Below are positions 42,390 through 51,299 of a stretch of DNA of 64,000 nt, one piece after another; positions within the stretch are counted from its first letter, which is position 1; every line of letters starts with the position of its first letter. The position numbers and the translations under genes were made by a program. Source of the stretch: Lysinibacillus odysseyi. Its GTDB lineage: Bacteria; Bacillota; Bacilli; Bacillales_A; Planococcaceae. The notes beneath the pieces are model-generated. The model saw only the letters and a list, made by a program, of their open reading frames with translations. It ran no database searches and was not told the origin of the DNA. The DNA is taken from the NCBI GenBank assembly GCA_014595895.1, contig JABUKB010000005.1:1-64000 (forward strand), written 5' to 3'.

Positions 42390-44120
42390 TTACTCCACCT
42401 CCTGCTGCGATCGAGCAATTTTTAGATATAATTCATTCGTAGCTACCAATTCTTCATGCGTGCCAAGCCCTACTACTCGTCCTTGATCTAGCAGGAGTAT
42501 ACGATCTGCCCCTTTCGCTGTACGCACCTTTTGCGTAACGACGAGCATCGTTGCTGACTCTCCTTCCAATGCATGCCAAAGCTGGTTTTCCGTTTTAACA
42601 TCGAGGGCTGAAGTACTGTCATCAAGTATTAAAATCGTCGATTGGCGTATAAGTGCTCTCGCAATCGATAAGCGTTGCTTTTGACCGCCGGATAAATTAA
42701 CCCCTTTTTGCCCTACTTTTGTTTCATAAGCATCCGGGAAGCTTTCTACTGATTCATGGATTTGAGCCTGCCCTGCTGCAAACTGTACCTCATCTAACAC
42801 AGCATCAGCCTTGCCCCACGATACATTCTTGAAAATAGAACCGGTAAAGAGCATAGATTGCTGTGGTACAAAACCAATCATGTCACGTAGCATTGCCACA
42901 TCCCACGCTTGTACATTGCGCCCATTCACGATTACCTCACCTGCCGTTGCTTCGTAAAAGCGAGGAATAAGCTGGAGCACTGTTGATTTTCCAGCTCCTG
43001 TTGCGCCCATAATCGCTAACTTCTCTCCTGCTGCTACAGAAAACGATATATTAGATAAGACCGTGCGATTGGTTTCGGGGTAGCTAAACGACACATCACG
43101 AAACTGTACAGTCCCGATTAACTCTTCATCTATTTGATGGGTACCTTGTCTTTCCTCTATCCCTTGCTCTTCTAGCAATATTTCCTCCATCCGGTCGGCT
43201 GAAGCTTTTGCACGGGCAAAGGCAATAATGATAAATGAAAAGACAGAAAACGAACTTGTCATACGTAAGGTATAGTTAACAACCGTGACAATATCACCAA
43301 CTGGCGCCTGCCCTGTACGCACTTCCTCAGCTCCTACCCATAAGATAAGAAGCAAGCTACTATTCATGACGAATAATAGAAGAGGCATAATAATTTCCAT
43401 ATTGCGCAATGCTTTTGTCGTATCGATTTGCAAGGCTGTAGCTACTTCACGAAAACGTGAAGCTTCATATTGTCCACGCATATATGCTTTGACTAGACGA
43501 ATCGCTTGCAGTGCTTCCTGCAAGCGGCGATTTACTTGATCAAGACGATGTTGAACCGCTGCAAAACGACGTACACCGCTACTTACCATGAACCACAAGA
43601 AGAGTAAAAGAAGCGGTACACTGATCATTAAATAGATGGCTACTTTGGCATTAACGATAAAAGCCATTATCACACTACCAATAATCAGTAGCGGTGCGCG
43701 TAACATAATGCGTAACCCCATAAAAATCATGGTTTGTACCTGATTGACATCACTGGTTAGTCTCGTAATCAGACCCGATGCAGGATATCTTAAATAGGTC
43801 GCCATTGAGAAATATTGAATTTTCCGAAATAGTGCATTACGGATATCATAACTGAAACTATGCGCTACATGCGCGCTAAAATAAGAGTTGATAATCCCTA
43901 CTACTAATGCTAGAAAAGCCAATCCTAGCATAACGGCCCCCCATTGCCAGATGGCTTGCTCATTACGCACTAAAATCCCTTCATCAATGATTTTTCCCAT
44001 CAATAGGGGCTGGATTAGCTCAATGGCTAGTTCAATTAGCATCAATAGGACAGCCACGACTGCCAGTCCCCAATAAGGCTTTGCATAAGATAAAACAGTT
44101 CTCACAGACTCACCCCTCAC
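42390..44120 (-). CDS. ABC exporter half-transporter, degenerate-site subunit (YfiB-like)
   Basis: 576 residues: six membrane helices (10-300) then an ABC domain. Walker A GATGAGKST and signature LSGGQKQRLSIARA are canonical, but Walker B ends in ILILDDSTSALD (Asp replaces the catalytic Glu) and the switch His is Gln (VVTQKVRTA). It therefore forms the degenerate ATP site of a heterodimer with the YfiC-like protein next to it, as in BmrCD and TM287/288. ATG 44120 follows GAGGGGTGAGTCTGTG-like sequence. Confidence 0.9.
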   Translation of the reverse strand: MRGESVRTVLSYAKPYWGLAVVAVLLMLIELAIELIQPLLMGKIIDEGILVRNEQAIWQWGAVMLGLAFLALVVGIINSYFSAHVAHSFSYDIRNALFRKIQYFSMATYLRYPASGLITRLTSDVNQVQTMIFMGLRIMLRAPLLIIGSVIMAFIVNAKVAIYLMISVPLLLLFLWFMVSSGVRRFAAVQHRLDQVNRRLQEALQAIRLVKAYMRGQYEASRFREVATALQIDTTKALRNMEIIMPLLLFVMNSSLLLILWVGAEEVRTGQAPVGDIVTVVNYTLRMTSSFSVFSFIIIAFARAKASADRMEEILLEEQGIEERQGTHQIDEELIGTVQFRDVSFSYPETNRTVLSNISFSVAAGEKLAIMGATGAGKSTVLQLIPRFYEATAGEVIVNGRNVQAWDVAMLRDMIGFVPQQSMLFTGSIFKNVSWGKADAVLDEVQFAAGQAQIHESVESFPDAYETKVGQKGVNLSGGQKQRLSIARALIRQSTILILDDSTSALDVKTENQLWHALEGESATMLVVTQKVRTAKGADRILLLDQGRVVGLGTHEELVATNELYLKIARSQQEVE

Positions 44121-44432
44121 AACTTTCCATGTTTATTACGACATTATGTATTTATATAGCATACTTTCCCTTTACATTAGAAATATATCAGTATCTTTTC
44201 CCGACTTGATTATTATTCGAAAGGATTTTCTTCCTATTGCTATTTTTCATTTTGAAGGTAAAAGACTCACGATAAAATAAAAAGGGTATTTTTTAAAATA
44301 AATTCCTTATTTAAACGAAAATAGTCCCTATACATCTTACAAATTAATCAAAATTATTGTATCATTAGTGACTAACAGACCGATACTAAATATAATATTT
44401 ATATCATTATATAAATTAAGGAGATATTATTT
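44121..44432. other. AT-rich divergent intergenic region
   Basis: 312 bp between the ABC exporter operon (minus) and the EAL-domain gene (plus). No gene or repeat is seen. TATAAT-like boxes lie near 44390-44396 upstream of the EAL gene, with AAGGAG at 44419-44424 as its ribosome binding site, but no -35 stands out. Confidence 0.45.
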
Positions 44433-46442
44433 ATGAGTCCATTTACTATACAACAAATAAGTCCTGAATTTTTAAAACAAGTGCCCTTCCCTTCTTTCCT
44501 ACTAAACCGTGAAGGAGTTGTTTTACATGTGAATGATGCTTGCGAGAAGTTAATAGGCTTTTCAGAACACCATTTACAAGAACAGCCGATACAAAGCACA
44601 TTTTTTTCAACAGCACCACCCCGGTTTTTAGAACTAATAATGGATAGTAAAGATAGCCTACGCTTTAATGAATTACAGCTATCCCATAAAGACGATCATT
44701 TGGTATCTGTTTCCCTCCTTACTAAACCATGTGTAGTTTTAGGGAAACCTGTCATCCTTTGCATGATGATCCCAACGGAGAACAGCCAATTAGTGGACCG
44801 AAGCCATCAAAACTTAGTAGATTTCTATAATGGGATTCATCAATCTTTTATGACCGTGACAATTGATCATGAAGGTTTTATTATTCATTGTAATTCGGAC
44901 TTTTTAAAAACTAGTCAATGGACGCCAAAGCGTGTGTTAGGGAAAACAATTTGGCACCTTTTCCCTAGTGCAGACGGGGACAATAAAATAGTGAAAGCCA
45001 TTTGGAAAACACTCCAAAACAGACAAATTTGGCAAGGGGATGTCGAAAAGGTTACCAAAAATGGACAACCTTACTGGGTACACTTAACAGCTATCCCAAC
45101 TTTCGGTGCGACACCAGCTGATACTCAATATATTTTTATCGAAAAAGATATTACAGCTGATAAAAAGATTCAACTGCAACTCGAAAAAATTGCCTACATC
45201 GATACGGAAACGGGTCTCATGAATACCCATAGACTAGAGCATGTCATTACGGATATGATTGAAGAACAGAGACACTTCTCATTTGTTTATTTAAGTATCG
45301 ATAAGTTCTATACACTAAAAGAACTTCATGCCAATACTGAAGAATCCAGTTTAATTATAGACTTTACAAAACGTCTAAAAATGTATTTTCAGGATAGTAC
45401 GATGGCTCGTATCAATGAAAATGATTTCGTTGTCATTACACCACTTCCTGAGTGGTTTATTCAAGGTTTCCAAACCTATTTACAGCAAAATCCAATCTAT
45501 AATAATCATAGCGCTGTCCCGCTTTCGATTAGTGGAGGCATTACACGCTTCCCGGAAGATCAGCATTCCTTTACTCAATTGATGAAGGCATCGCTGGCAA
45601 CCATCGCAACCGTTCGGGAGGCGGGCGGAAATCAAATCATTGCCTTATCTAAAACGACTCATACTGCCTTAAACCGTAAAGCTCTAATCGAAAAACGGCT
45701 ATTGCTGGCTTTGAACCAACAAAACTTAAAGGTTTTATACCAGCCCCAACTGAATTTAAAAACAGGAAAAATTTCTGCTGTAGAAGCTCTTGTACGCTGG
45801 GATGATGAAGAGGTGGGGGTCATTGCTCCACATGAGCTAATTCCGATTGCAGAAGAAACAGGGTTGATTAACCGCATCGGTTCTTATGTGATTGAACAAG
45901 CGTGTCAGCAAGCAGTCATTTGGCAGAAAGCGGGCTTTGATTTAACAATCAGTATCAACTCTTCTGTTCGTGAGTTTCGTGATAAAAATATGGCCAAATC
46001 GATTTTACAAACATTGGAACGTACAGGCTGTCCTGCTCATCTCATTCAAATTGAGATTACAGAAAAGTTTGCATTGGAAGCAGAGGCTGAGACATCCATC
46101 ATTAAGCAAATGCGCCAGCTAGAAAATGAAGGAATTACCTTTGCGTTGGACGACTTCGGTACTGGATATGCTTCTTTCCGCTATATGCAGTTATTGCCGA
46201 TAGAAATTTTAAAAATTGATCAGACTTATATAAGCTCTTTATTGCAGTCCGAAAAAACAAAGCGACTCATTGATGGAATGATTCACTTTGGTCAATCCAT
46301 GAATTTAACAGTGATTGCTGAGGGAGTAGAAACTGCTGAGCAAAAAGAATTACTAACATCATACGGCTGTGACGCCATCCAAGGTTTCTATGTAAGCAAA
46401 CCAGCCGAAGCAAGAGAAATCGAAAAACTTTATCAGGCATAA
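44433..46442 (+). CDS. PAS-PAS-GGDEF(degenerate)-EAL c-di-GMP phosphodiesterase
   Basis: 669 residues: two PAS domains (about 10-115 and 130-250), a GGDEF domain whose active site is NENDF (328-332), so no cyclase activity, and an EAL domain from about 420. The EAL motifs look active: EALVRW (Glu451), the IEITEKFAL metal Glu, DDFGTGYASF, ILKIDQTY and AEGVETAEQ. It should split c-di-GMP in response to a PAS-bound signal. No membrane segment. ATG 44433 follows AAGGAG. Its opposite number, a cyclase, is encoded at 24836. Confidence 0.9.
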   Translation: MSPFTIQQISPEFLKQVPFPSFLLNREGVVLHVNDACEKLIGFSEHHLQEQPIQSTFFSTAPPRFLELIMDSKDSLRFNELQLSHKDDHLVSVSLLTKPCVVLGKPVILCMMIPTENSQLVDRSHQNLVDFYNGIHQSFMTVTIDHEGFIIHCNSDFLKTSQWTPKRVLGKTIWHLFPSADGDNKIVKAIWKTLQNRQIWQGDVEKVTKNGQPYWVHLTAIPTFGATPADTQYIFIEKDITADKKIQLQLEKIAYIDTETGLMNTHRLEHVITDMIEEQRHFSFVYLSIDKFYTLKELHANTEESSLIIDFTKRLKMYFQDSTMARINENDFVVITPLPEWFIQGFQTYLQQNPIYNNHSAVPLSISGGITRFPEDQHSFTQLMKASLATIATVREAGGNQIIALSKTTHTALNRKALIEKRLLLALNQQNLKVLYQPQLNLKTGKISAVEALVRWDDEEVGVIAPHELIPIAEETGLINRIGSYVIEQACQQAVIWQKAGFDLTISINSSVREFRDKNMAKSILQTLERTGCPAHLIQIEITEKFALEAEAETSIIKQMRQLENEGITFALDDFGTGYASFRYMQLLPIEILKIDQTYISSLLQSEKTKRLIDGMIHFGQSMNLTVIAEGVETAEQKELLTSYGCDAIQGFYVSKPAEAREIEKLYQA

Positions 46443-46452
46443 TAAAATAAAA

Positions 46453-46494
46453 AAAACGGTTTTATAAGCTTGAGCCTATAAAACCGTTTTTATT
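46453..46494. terminator. Bidirectional terminator between the EAL gene and the ThrE pair
   Basis: Perfect 14-bp stem AAAACGGTTTTATA/TATAAAACCGTTTT, 10-nt loop, with A- and T-runs at the ends. Confidence 0.92.
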
Positions 46495-46978
46495 TCGCCT
46501 TTGTTGCTTTTTTATTTTTAATAAAGGATTCAATGGAGGTGCGGCCTTTTGTAAAGGAACGGAATAATAGCTGCATGAGTACTTCTGCAAAGACAAGCCC
46601 CATCGCCAAGGCACCCGAAGTCATCAAAGCGCGAACAATGCCTTCCACTCCCGCTACATAATCATTTTCTAACATACTGCGCATCGCGTTGTAGGCCATG
46701 CCACCGGGCACTAACGGAATGACGCCCGATACGCTAAAAATAATCATGGGCATGCGGAATTGGCGAGCAAAAATATAAGCCACAATGGCTACAATAAAAG
46801 CGCCCACTAAAGAAGCATGCACAGCATTCAATCCATTTTTTATCAATAGATAATTAGTCGTCCACCCGATTGAACCTACCATGCCACACCACGGAATGGT
46901 TTTAATAGGCACATTAAAAACAATACCAAAACAAGACGTTGCGATAAAACTAATCAATAAATTTTGTAAAATATCCAA
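46490..46978 (-). CDS. Threonine/serine exporter, small subunit (ThrE_2, YjjB-like)
   Basis: 162 residues, about five membrane segments, C-terminal domain type of ThrE (DUF3815/PF12821 by memory): FGIVFNVPIKTIPWCGMVGS and VIPLVPGGMAYNAMR are characteristic. It forms a two-subunit exporter with the gene upstream, like YjjP/YjjB of E. coli, where the pair exports succinate; in others threonine/serine. The start is probably TTG 46978 with AGGAGG 8 nt upstream; GTG 46987 overlaps that site. The upstream stop codon sits inside the same region, so translation is coupled. Confidence 0.85.
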   Translation of the reverse strand: MDILQNLLISFIATSCFGIVFNVPIKTIPWCGMVGSIGWTTNYLLIKNGLNAVHASLVGAFIVAIVAYIFARQFRMPMIIFSVSGVIPLVPGGMAYNAMRSMLENDYVAGVEGIVRALMTSGALAMGLVFAEVLMQLLFRSFTKGRTSIESFIKNKKATKAK

Positions 46979-46990
46979 CGGCGACACCTC

Positions 46991-47740
46991 CTAAAACGTT
47001 AGCACGAGGGCAATGCCAGAACCAATAGCAAAAGCCGTTAAAAAAGCCTCTGCCCCTTTTGTCATTCCCGCAATAAAATGCCCTGCCATTAAATCTCGCA
47101 CTGCGTTGGTAATGAGCAGCCCGGGCACCAAAGGCATGACGCCCCCTAAAATAATCCGGTCTAAATTCATCCCTAGCTCAAAAAATACAGCTAAAAAGGC
47201 AATGATGCCTACAAAAAGTGCAGCTAAAAACTCAGAAAAGAACTTTACTTTTGTCATATCATGAACAATGGTTACAATGTATAAGCCCGCACCACCTGCG
47301 ATAAAAGCGGCTGGCACATCTGCCCACTGTCCTCCAAACAATATTACAAAGCATCCACTTATAATAGCAGCCGCCAATACTTGCAATGAAATAGGCAAGA
47401 AAAAATTAGTCTTTTGTATATTTACTAGTTCCTCATATGCCTCTTCTAATGTAGTAAGATTGGAAGTAAGTTTACGAGATACATTATTGACAAGGGTAAT
47501 TTTGTGAAGATCTGTCACTCTCGAATTGATTGAAGTAATCCTGGTTGGCTGTGTCCGACCAAGCGAAAAGATAATACCGGTTGGAGTGACGTAGCTTTGT
47601 GCATGATCTAATTTTTGGGAATGGGCCATCCGCAGCATAGTATCTTCTACTCGATAGGTTTCAGCGCCGCTTTCCATCATAATGCGTCCAGCGAGCAGGA
47701 TACAATCGATTGCCAGTTCATTTTGTTCATTTAACATCAT
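46991..47740 (-). CDS. Threonine/serine exporter, large subunit (ThrE, YjjP-like)
   Basis: 249 residues. The cytosolic N-terminal part has the DUF1212 signature LLAGRIMMESGAETYRVEDT and VTPTGIIFSLG; then about five membrane helices with GGVMPLVPGLLITNAVRDL, matching VPGG in the partner. It is the first gene of the two-gene unit. The start is ATG 47740 (or the next ATG) with AAAGGAGG 9 nt upstream; a longer in-frame GTG start at 47767 would include that site. The substrate is probably an amino acid or dicarboxylate. Confidence 0.87.
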   Translation of the reverse strand: MMLNEQNELAIDCILLAGRIMMESGAETYRVEDTMLRMAHSQKLDHAQSYVTPTGIIFSLGRTQPTRITSINSRVTDLHKITLVNNVSRKLTSNLTTLEEAYEELVNIQKTNFFLPISLQVLAAAIISGCFVILFGGQWADVPAAFIAGGAGLYIVTIVHDMTKVKFFSEFLAALFVGIIAFLAVFFELGMNLDRIILGGVMPLVPGLLITNAVRDLMAGHFIAGMTKGAEAFLTAFAIGSGIALVLTF

Positions 47741-47872
47741 AAAATGAGGCCTCCTTTGACTAGACACATCTTAACGAATATTTCAGGAAAGCTCAACTGC
47801 TTTTTACCTGTCCTTTTAGAGACGTGCTAACCTACTGGATTGTACTTATCATAACATGTTCCTTATAAAACG

Positions 47873-47910
47873 ATAAAACGTTATTCAGGCATCCCCGAAT
47901 AACGTTTTAT
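47873..47910 (-). terminator. Terminator of the beta-propeller gene
   Basis: Perfect 14-bp stem ATAAAACGTTATTC/GAATAACGTTTTAT with a 10-nt loop, lying 22 nt after the stop codon of the minus-strand gene. Confidence 0.85.
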
Positions 47911-47931
47911 TCTTCTCGTATTGTGCTGTAC

Positions 47932-50040
47932 CTAAGGCATAATTACTTCTCCAACCGGCTGCAATGTCTTCCTGTCGTAAGCTTTGATTTTCTTATTATG
48001 AATACTGTAAAGCTTATCTCCGCTATAAATGAGACGGGAAATGACATCATCCCACTCTTCATATTGGTCGTTTTGATTTTTTTCCAATAACTCTCCCCTT
48101 AAATCGATCCCTTGCTCTGTAATTTCATAGACAACTGCTCCCGTGCCGTTATACACATGCTCATCGTATACCGATATAGGGAATCCATAATAATTATTTT
48201 CTTGGTCACGATAAAAGGCTTTATGATTATTCGTTACTTCACTATACGTGCCTTGCCCGCCTATTACATCAGAGTCTACTTCGACTGGTCGATTGACATC
48301 CCCGACATCGAATAGCGATACTTTTATCCCTTTTGTCAGCACTACTCCATCCTTCGCTTTCACTTCTGTATCATGACCAATACCGATTAAATGCGTCTCG
48401 CTGATTGGATGCAAATAGTTACTGAAGCCAGGAATCTTTAATTCACCTAATACATGCGGATTTCTCGGGTCTGCCACATCAATAACAAATAGGGGGTCTG
48501 TTTCTTTAAAAGTGACCATATAGGCTTTATCACCCATATAACGAACTGAATAAATCCTTTCCCCTCTTGCCAGATCCGTTAGTTTCCCTACTTCCTGCAA
48601 GTTCTCATCTAAAATAGTCAAATGGTTGTTAGCGTCTGCCTCCCGCAAGCTAGCATTGCCTGTTGTCGTGGCAATACGGAAATAGCCGTTATGCTCATCC
48701 ATCGAAAACTGATTGAGCACACCGCCCTCTACAACTGCTTCCGCTTTTCGGGTAATTTTTGTACCTGCTAGTTCATACTTATACACTGTCGTTTTTGCTG
48801 GAGGTCCCCATGGAATGCTAATTGCCATATCCATTGCGCGAGGACTCATAAACGGAATGATTTGGCTATGTGGTGAAGCTAAATAAATCGCCCCATTAGA
48901 CATATAAAAATCCCCGCCGCTGCCGATGAATGCATACGTTTCAAAGGGACTTTCAGCCGGGCTATCCAATGCCATCGCTGAAATGACGGTATATGATTCA
49001 CTTTGTGTATCCGGGAAGATTTGAATATCCTCGTAATCCACAAATTGAGCATCCTTCTGGGCAGAATCGGTCATAGCCGGACGCAAATCCCCTTGCTGTT
49101 TCCCCTCTACATACTGTTGTTTTTCTGTCGCAATATATAAAGTCCCATTCATTAAACGCATTCCAATCGGATAGCCTTCCTGTCCGATTTCTCGTACAAG
49201 TTGCGGGTTGGCAGGGTCTGCTACATGATAAATGTTTACATTTGTCAGCATCGTTCCGTAATAGCTTTCCTCGTTATAATGCTCATAAAACACGAGCAAA
49301 TAATCTTTATATTTCATCAGCTTCGTAGGATAGGCATTGGGCATTGTCAGGCTTCCTTTCACACTGAGAGGACTTGCTTGTGTAAGAAATACTTTATTAT
49401 CCTGAATCGAATAAATCATATCGCCATCTGTTATAACGATATCTCCTTCTTCGATACCTTCTACCTGATTATTTGTTGTAGCATATGGTTCGGCACTTGA
49501 AGTGGCACTTGAATCCTCACTCATCATTTCCGCTTCATTAAAGAAATTATGCCGAGCATAATCATTTAAATTCCGTGCTTCTCTACTTTGCTGACTTGCC
49601 CTAAAGTACCGGTACAATTCCTCCTCAGATTTTACTTGCTCTGATTGCTCATAAACCACAAAGTCCAATACCTGTTCATAGGACATCGGTTCGACCAATG
49701 TATCCGCTGCTATCGTTAATTGATACTCACCGATTGGCAATTCCGGAATGGCTAATAACCGATCTTCGATAATTTCGCCATCAAACACCACGTTTTGACC
49801 ATCCTTATCAAGTAACTGGATCGCGCCATTCTCTAAACTTTGTTGTTGAATAAGACTGCCAAATTTCGCGTAAAAGGGTTGGTTTTCTAACACTATGTCT
49901 GTATAAATTACTTCATCAATATGCTGTAAAATAGCTGGCTCATTTGCTTGGCGATAGATAATTGTAGCACTGGCGATTATTGCTGCTGCTAGTAAAACGA
50001 ATAATACTGTTACATAGTGCTTGCTTTTCATAACGTTCAC
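47932..50040 (-). CDS. Membrane-anchored extracellular beta-propeller protein
   Basis: 702 residues. An N-terminal hydrophobic segment (VTVLFVLLAAAIIASATIIY) acts as signal anchor; the rest is outside the cell. The family hallmark TTNNQVEGIEEGDIVITDGD is followed by a long region of repeated beta blades (YLLVFYEH, LYIATEKQ, YMVTFKETDPLFVIDVADPRNP), matching the bacterial beta-propeller domain family (PF09826 from memory). Function unknown; possibly surface binding or proteolysis control. GTG 50040 (GGAGG 4 nt upstream) or ATG 50031 could be the start. It is monocistronic. Confidence 0.87.
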   Translation of the reverse strand: MNVMKSKHYVTVLFVLLAAAIIASATIIYRQANEPAILQHIDEVIYTDIVLENQPFYAKFGSLIQQQSLENGAIQLLDKDGQNVVFDGEIIEDRLLAIPELPIGEYQLTIAADTLVEPMSYEQVLDFVVYEQSEQVKSEEELYRYFRASQQSREARNLNDYARHNFFNEAEMMSEDSSATSSAEPYATTNNQVEGIEEGDIVITDGDMIYSIQDNKVFLTQASPLSVKGSLTMPNAYPTKLMKYKDYLLVFYEHYNEESYYGTMLTNVNIYHVADPANPQLVREIGQEGYPIGMRLMNGTLYIATEKQQYVEGKQQGDLRPAMTDSAQKDAQFVDYEDIQIFPDTQSESYTVISAMALDSPAESPFETYAFIGSGGDFYMSNGAIYLASPHSQIIPFMSPRAMDMAISIPWGPPAKTTVYKYELAGTKITRKAEAVVEGGVLNQFSMDEHNGYFRIATTTGNASLREADANNHLTILDENLQEVGKLTDLARGERIYSVRYMGDKAYMVTFKETDPLFVIDVADPRNPHVLGELKIPGFSNYLHPISETHLIGIGHDTEVKAKDGVVLTKGIKVSLFDVGDVNRPVEVDSDVIGGQGTYSEVTNNHKAFYRDQENNYYGFPISVYDEHVYNGTGAVVYEITEQGIDLRGELLEKNQNDQYEEWDDVISRLIYSGDKLYSIHNKKIKAYDRKTLQPVGEVIMP

Positions 50041-50061
50041 ACCACCTCCCCTAAATTATAA

Positions 50062-50100
50062 CAAAAATGTGCTACCTTCACAGAAAGACAGCACATTTTC
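50062..50100 (-). terminator. Terminator of the lysine catabolic operon
   Basis: Stem AAAATGTGCT/AGCACATTTT with a 16-nt loop; on the minus strand it is followed by TTTTTG. It starts just after the stop codon of the dehydrogenase gene. Confidence 0.8.
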
Positions 50101-50101
50101 A

Positions 50102-51274
50102 TTACCACTTCACAATCATTGCTGAACGGTGTGATGTTTCTTTAATTTCTACACCACGCTTCGCCATTTCTTCTATAAATTCTTTACCTGGCACGATTGT
50201 TTCTGGAGGATGAACCCCTCGCTTATCAATGGACCCATTGCCAATCATTTGCGCTGCTGCCGAAATTGTACTCGCTGTTGCGCGTGCCATAGCCGTTCTG
50301 TTTTTTTCTACGTCTTTTTTAACGACCATCTCATACTCATATGTTAACGCTTCTTGAGCTTTCTCACCGCTTATAATAACGCGCAGTAGCACAGCATCGA
50401 CTTTCTGACCAAGTTTTATCTTCTTCCTTAGCGCTTCTCTCACAACATCTCGTACAGAAACATTTTCTCCGTTCACTTCTACTGTATTGTTTTTATCTAA
50501 AAATCCTAAATCCACAAGCAACTGGAATTTTTCCGCATGCCCTTTATAGCGAATTGTTTTATACTCCAATGTTTTAATACCTTTAAATGTTTCAGGCAAT
50601 GTAGACGTACCGCCAGATGTATAAAAAGCTTCGAGTACCCCAAATTCCTCAAAATAAATAGGCTCAGTGCCTGATAACGACGGCACTTCCGTTATTGTAC
50701 CTTTTCCTACTATTTTGGACGGTTCTGTATAATGGTCAAACACACCTTCTAACGAAAAGACCTCCGTATAATGGAGTGGCGGTTCTGGCTGGGTCGGTAT
50801 GCCGCCTACATATAGTTTAATAGAGTCTACCTCGTCTAATTTTGTTGCCCCATAGCCTGCTAAAATATTGGCCATTCCCGGGGCTACCCCTAAATCAGGA
50901 ATGATTGTGACATTTTTCTTAATCGCTTCTTCATGCAGCGCTAATATTTTTTCCGTAATACCGCCAATATGACCGCCCAAATCAACCAGATGCACCCCTA
51001 CATCGATTGCCGCTCGCGCTACTCGCTCATTAAACTGATAATGCAGTGCATTGATTACTACATCGCCGCGTTTGATGACTTCACGCAAATCGTCATCTCG
51101 TTCAGCATTTAGTGTAATTGCTTCTAATTTGTCCGTACCAAGGTCATTCATAAATTGCAGACTTTGATCGACGTGTAAATCGGCTAAAAATACATGACCT
51201 ACCTGACTGCTCTCGATTAAATCATGCGCGATTTCTTTCCCCATCAACCCTGCGCCCAGTACTACAATTTTCAT
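50102..51274 (-). CDS. lysDH: L-lysine 6-dehydrogenase (saccharopine-reductase fold)
   Basis: 390 residues. N-terminal Rossmann domain VVLGAGLMGKE, then DVVINALHYQFNE, GVHLVDLGGHIGGITEKIL, TIIPDLGVAPGMANILAGYG and a saccharopine-reductase-like C-terminal part (GTSTLPETFKGIKTLEYKTIRYKGHAEKF pattern). These match Geobacillus lysine 6-dehydrogenase as remembered. It oxidises the epsilon-amino group of lysine with NAD+ to allysine/piperideine-6-carboxylate. The aldehyde dehydrogenase gene lies 25 nt upstream in the same operon and fits the next step, to 2-aminoadipate. ATG 51274 follows AAAAGGGGAT. Confidence 0.83.
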   Translation of the reverse strand: MKIVVLGAGLMGKEIAHDLIESSQVGHVFLADLHVDQSLQFMNDLGTDKLEAITLNAERDDDLREVIKRGDVVINALHYQFNERVARAAIDVGVHLVDLGGHIGGITEKILALHEEAIKKNVTIIPDLGVAPGMANILAGYGATKLDEVDSIKLYVGGIPTQPEPPLHYTEVFSLEGVFDHYTEPSKIVGKGTITEVPSLSGTEPIYFEEFGVLEAFYTSGGTSTLPETFKGIKTLEYKTIRYKGHAEKFQLLVDLGFLDKNNTVEVNGENVSVRDVVREALRKKIKLGQKVDAVLLRVIISGEKAQEALTYEYEMVVKKDVEKNRTAMARATASTISAAAQMIGNGSIDKRGVHPPETIVPGKEFIEEMAKRGVEIKETSHRSAMIVKW

Positions 51275-51299
51275 GAAACCATCCCCTTTTCATCAATGT

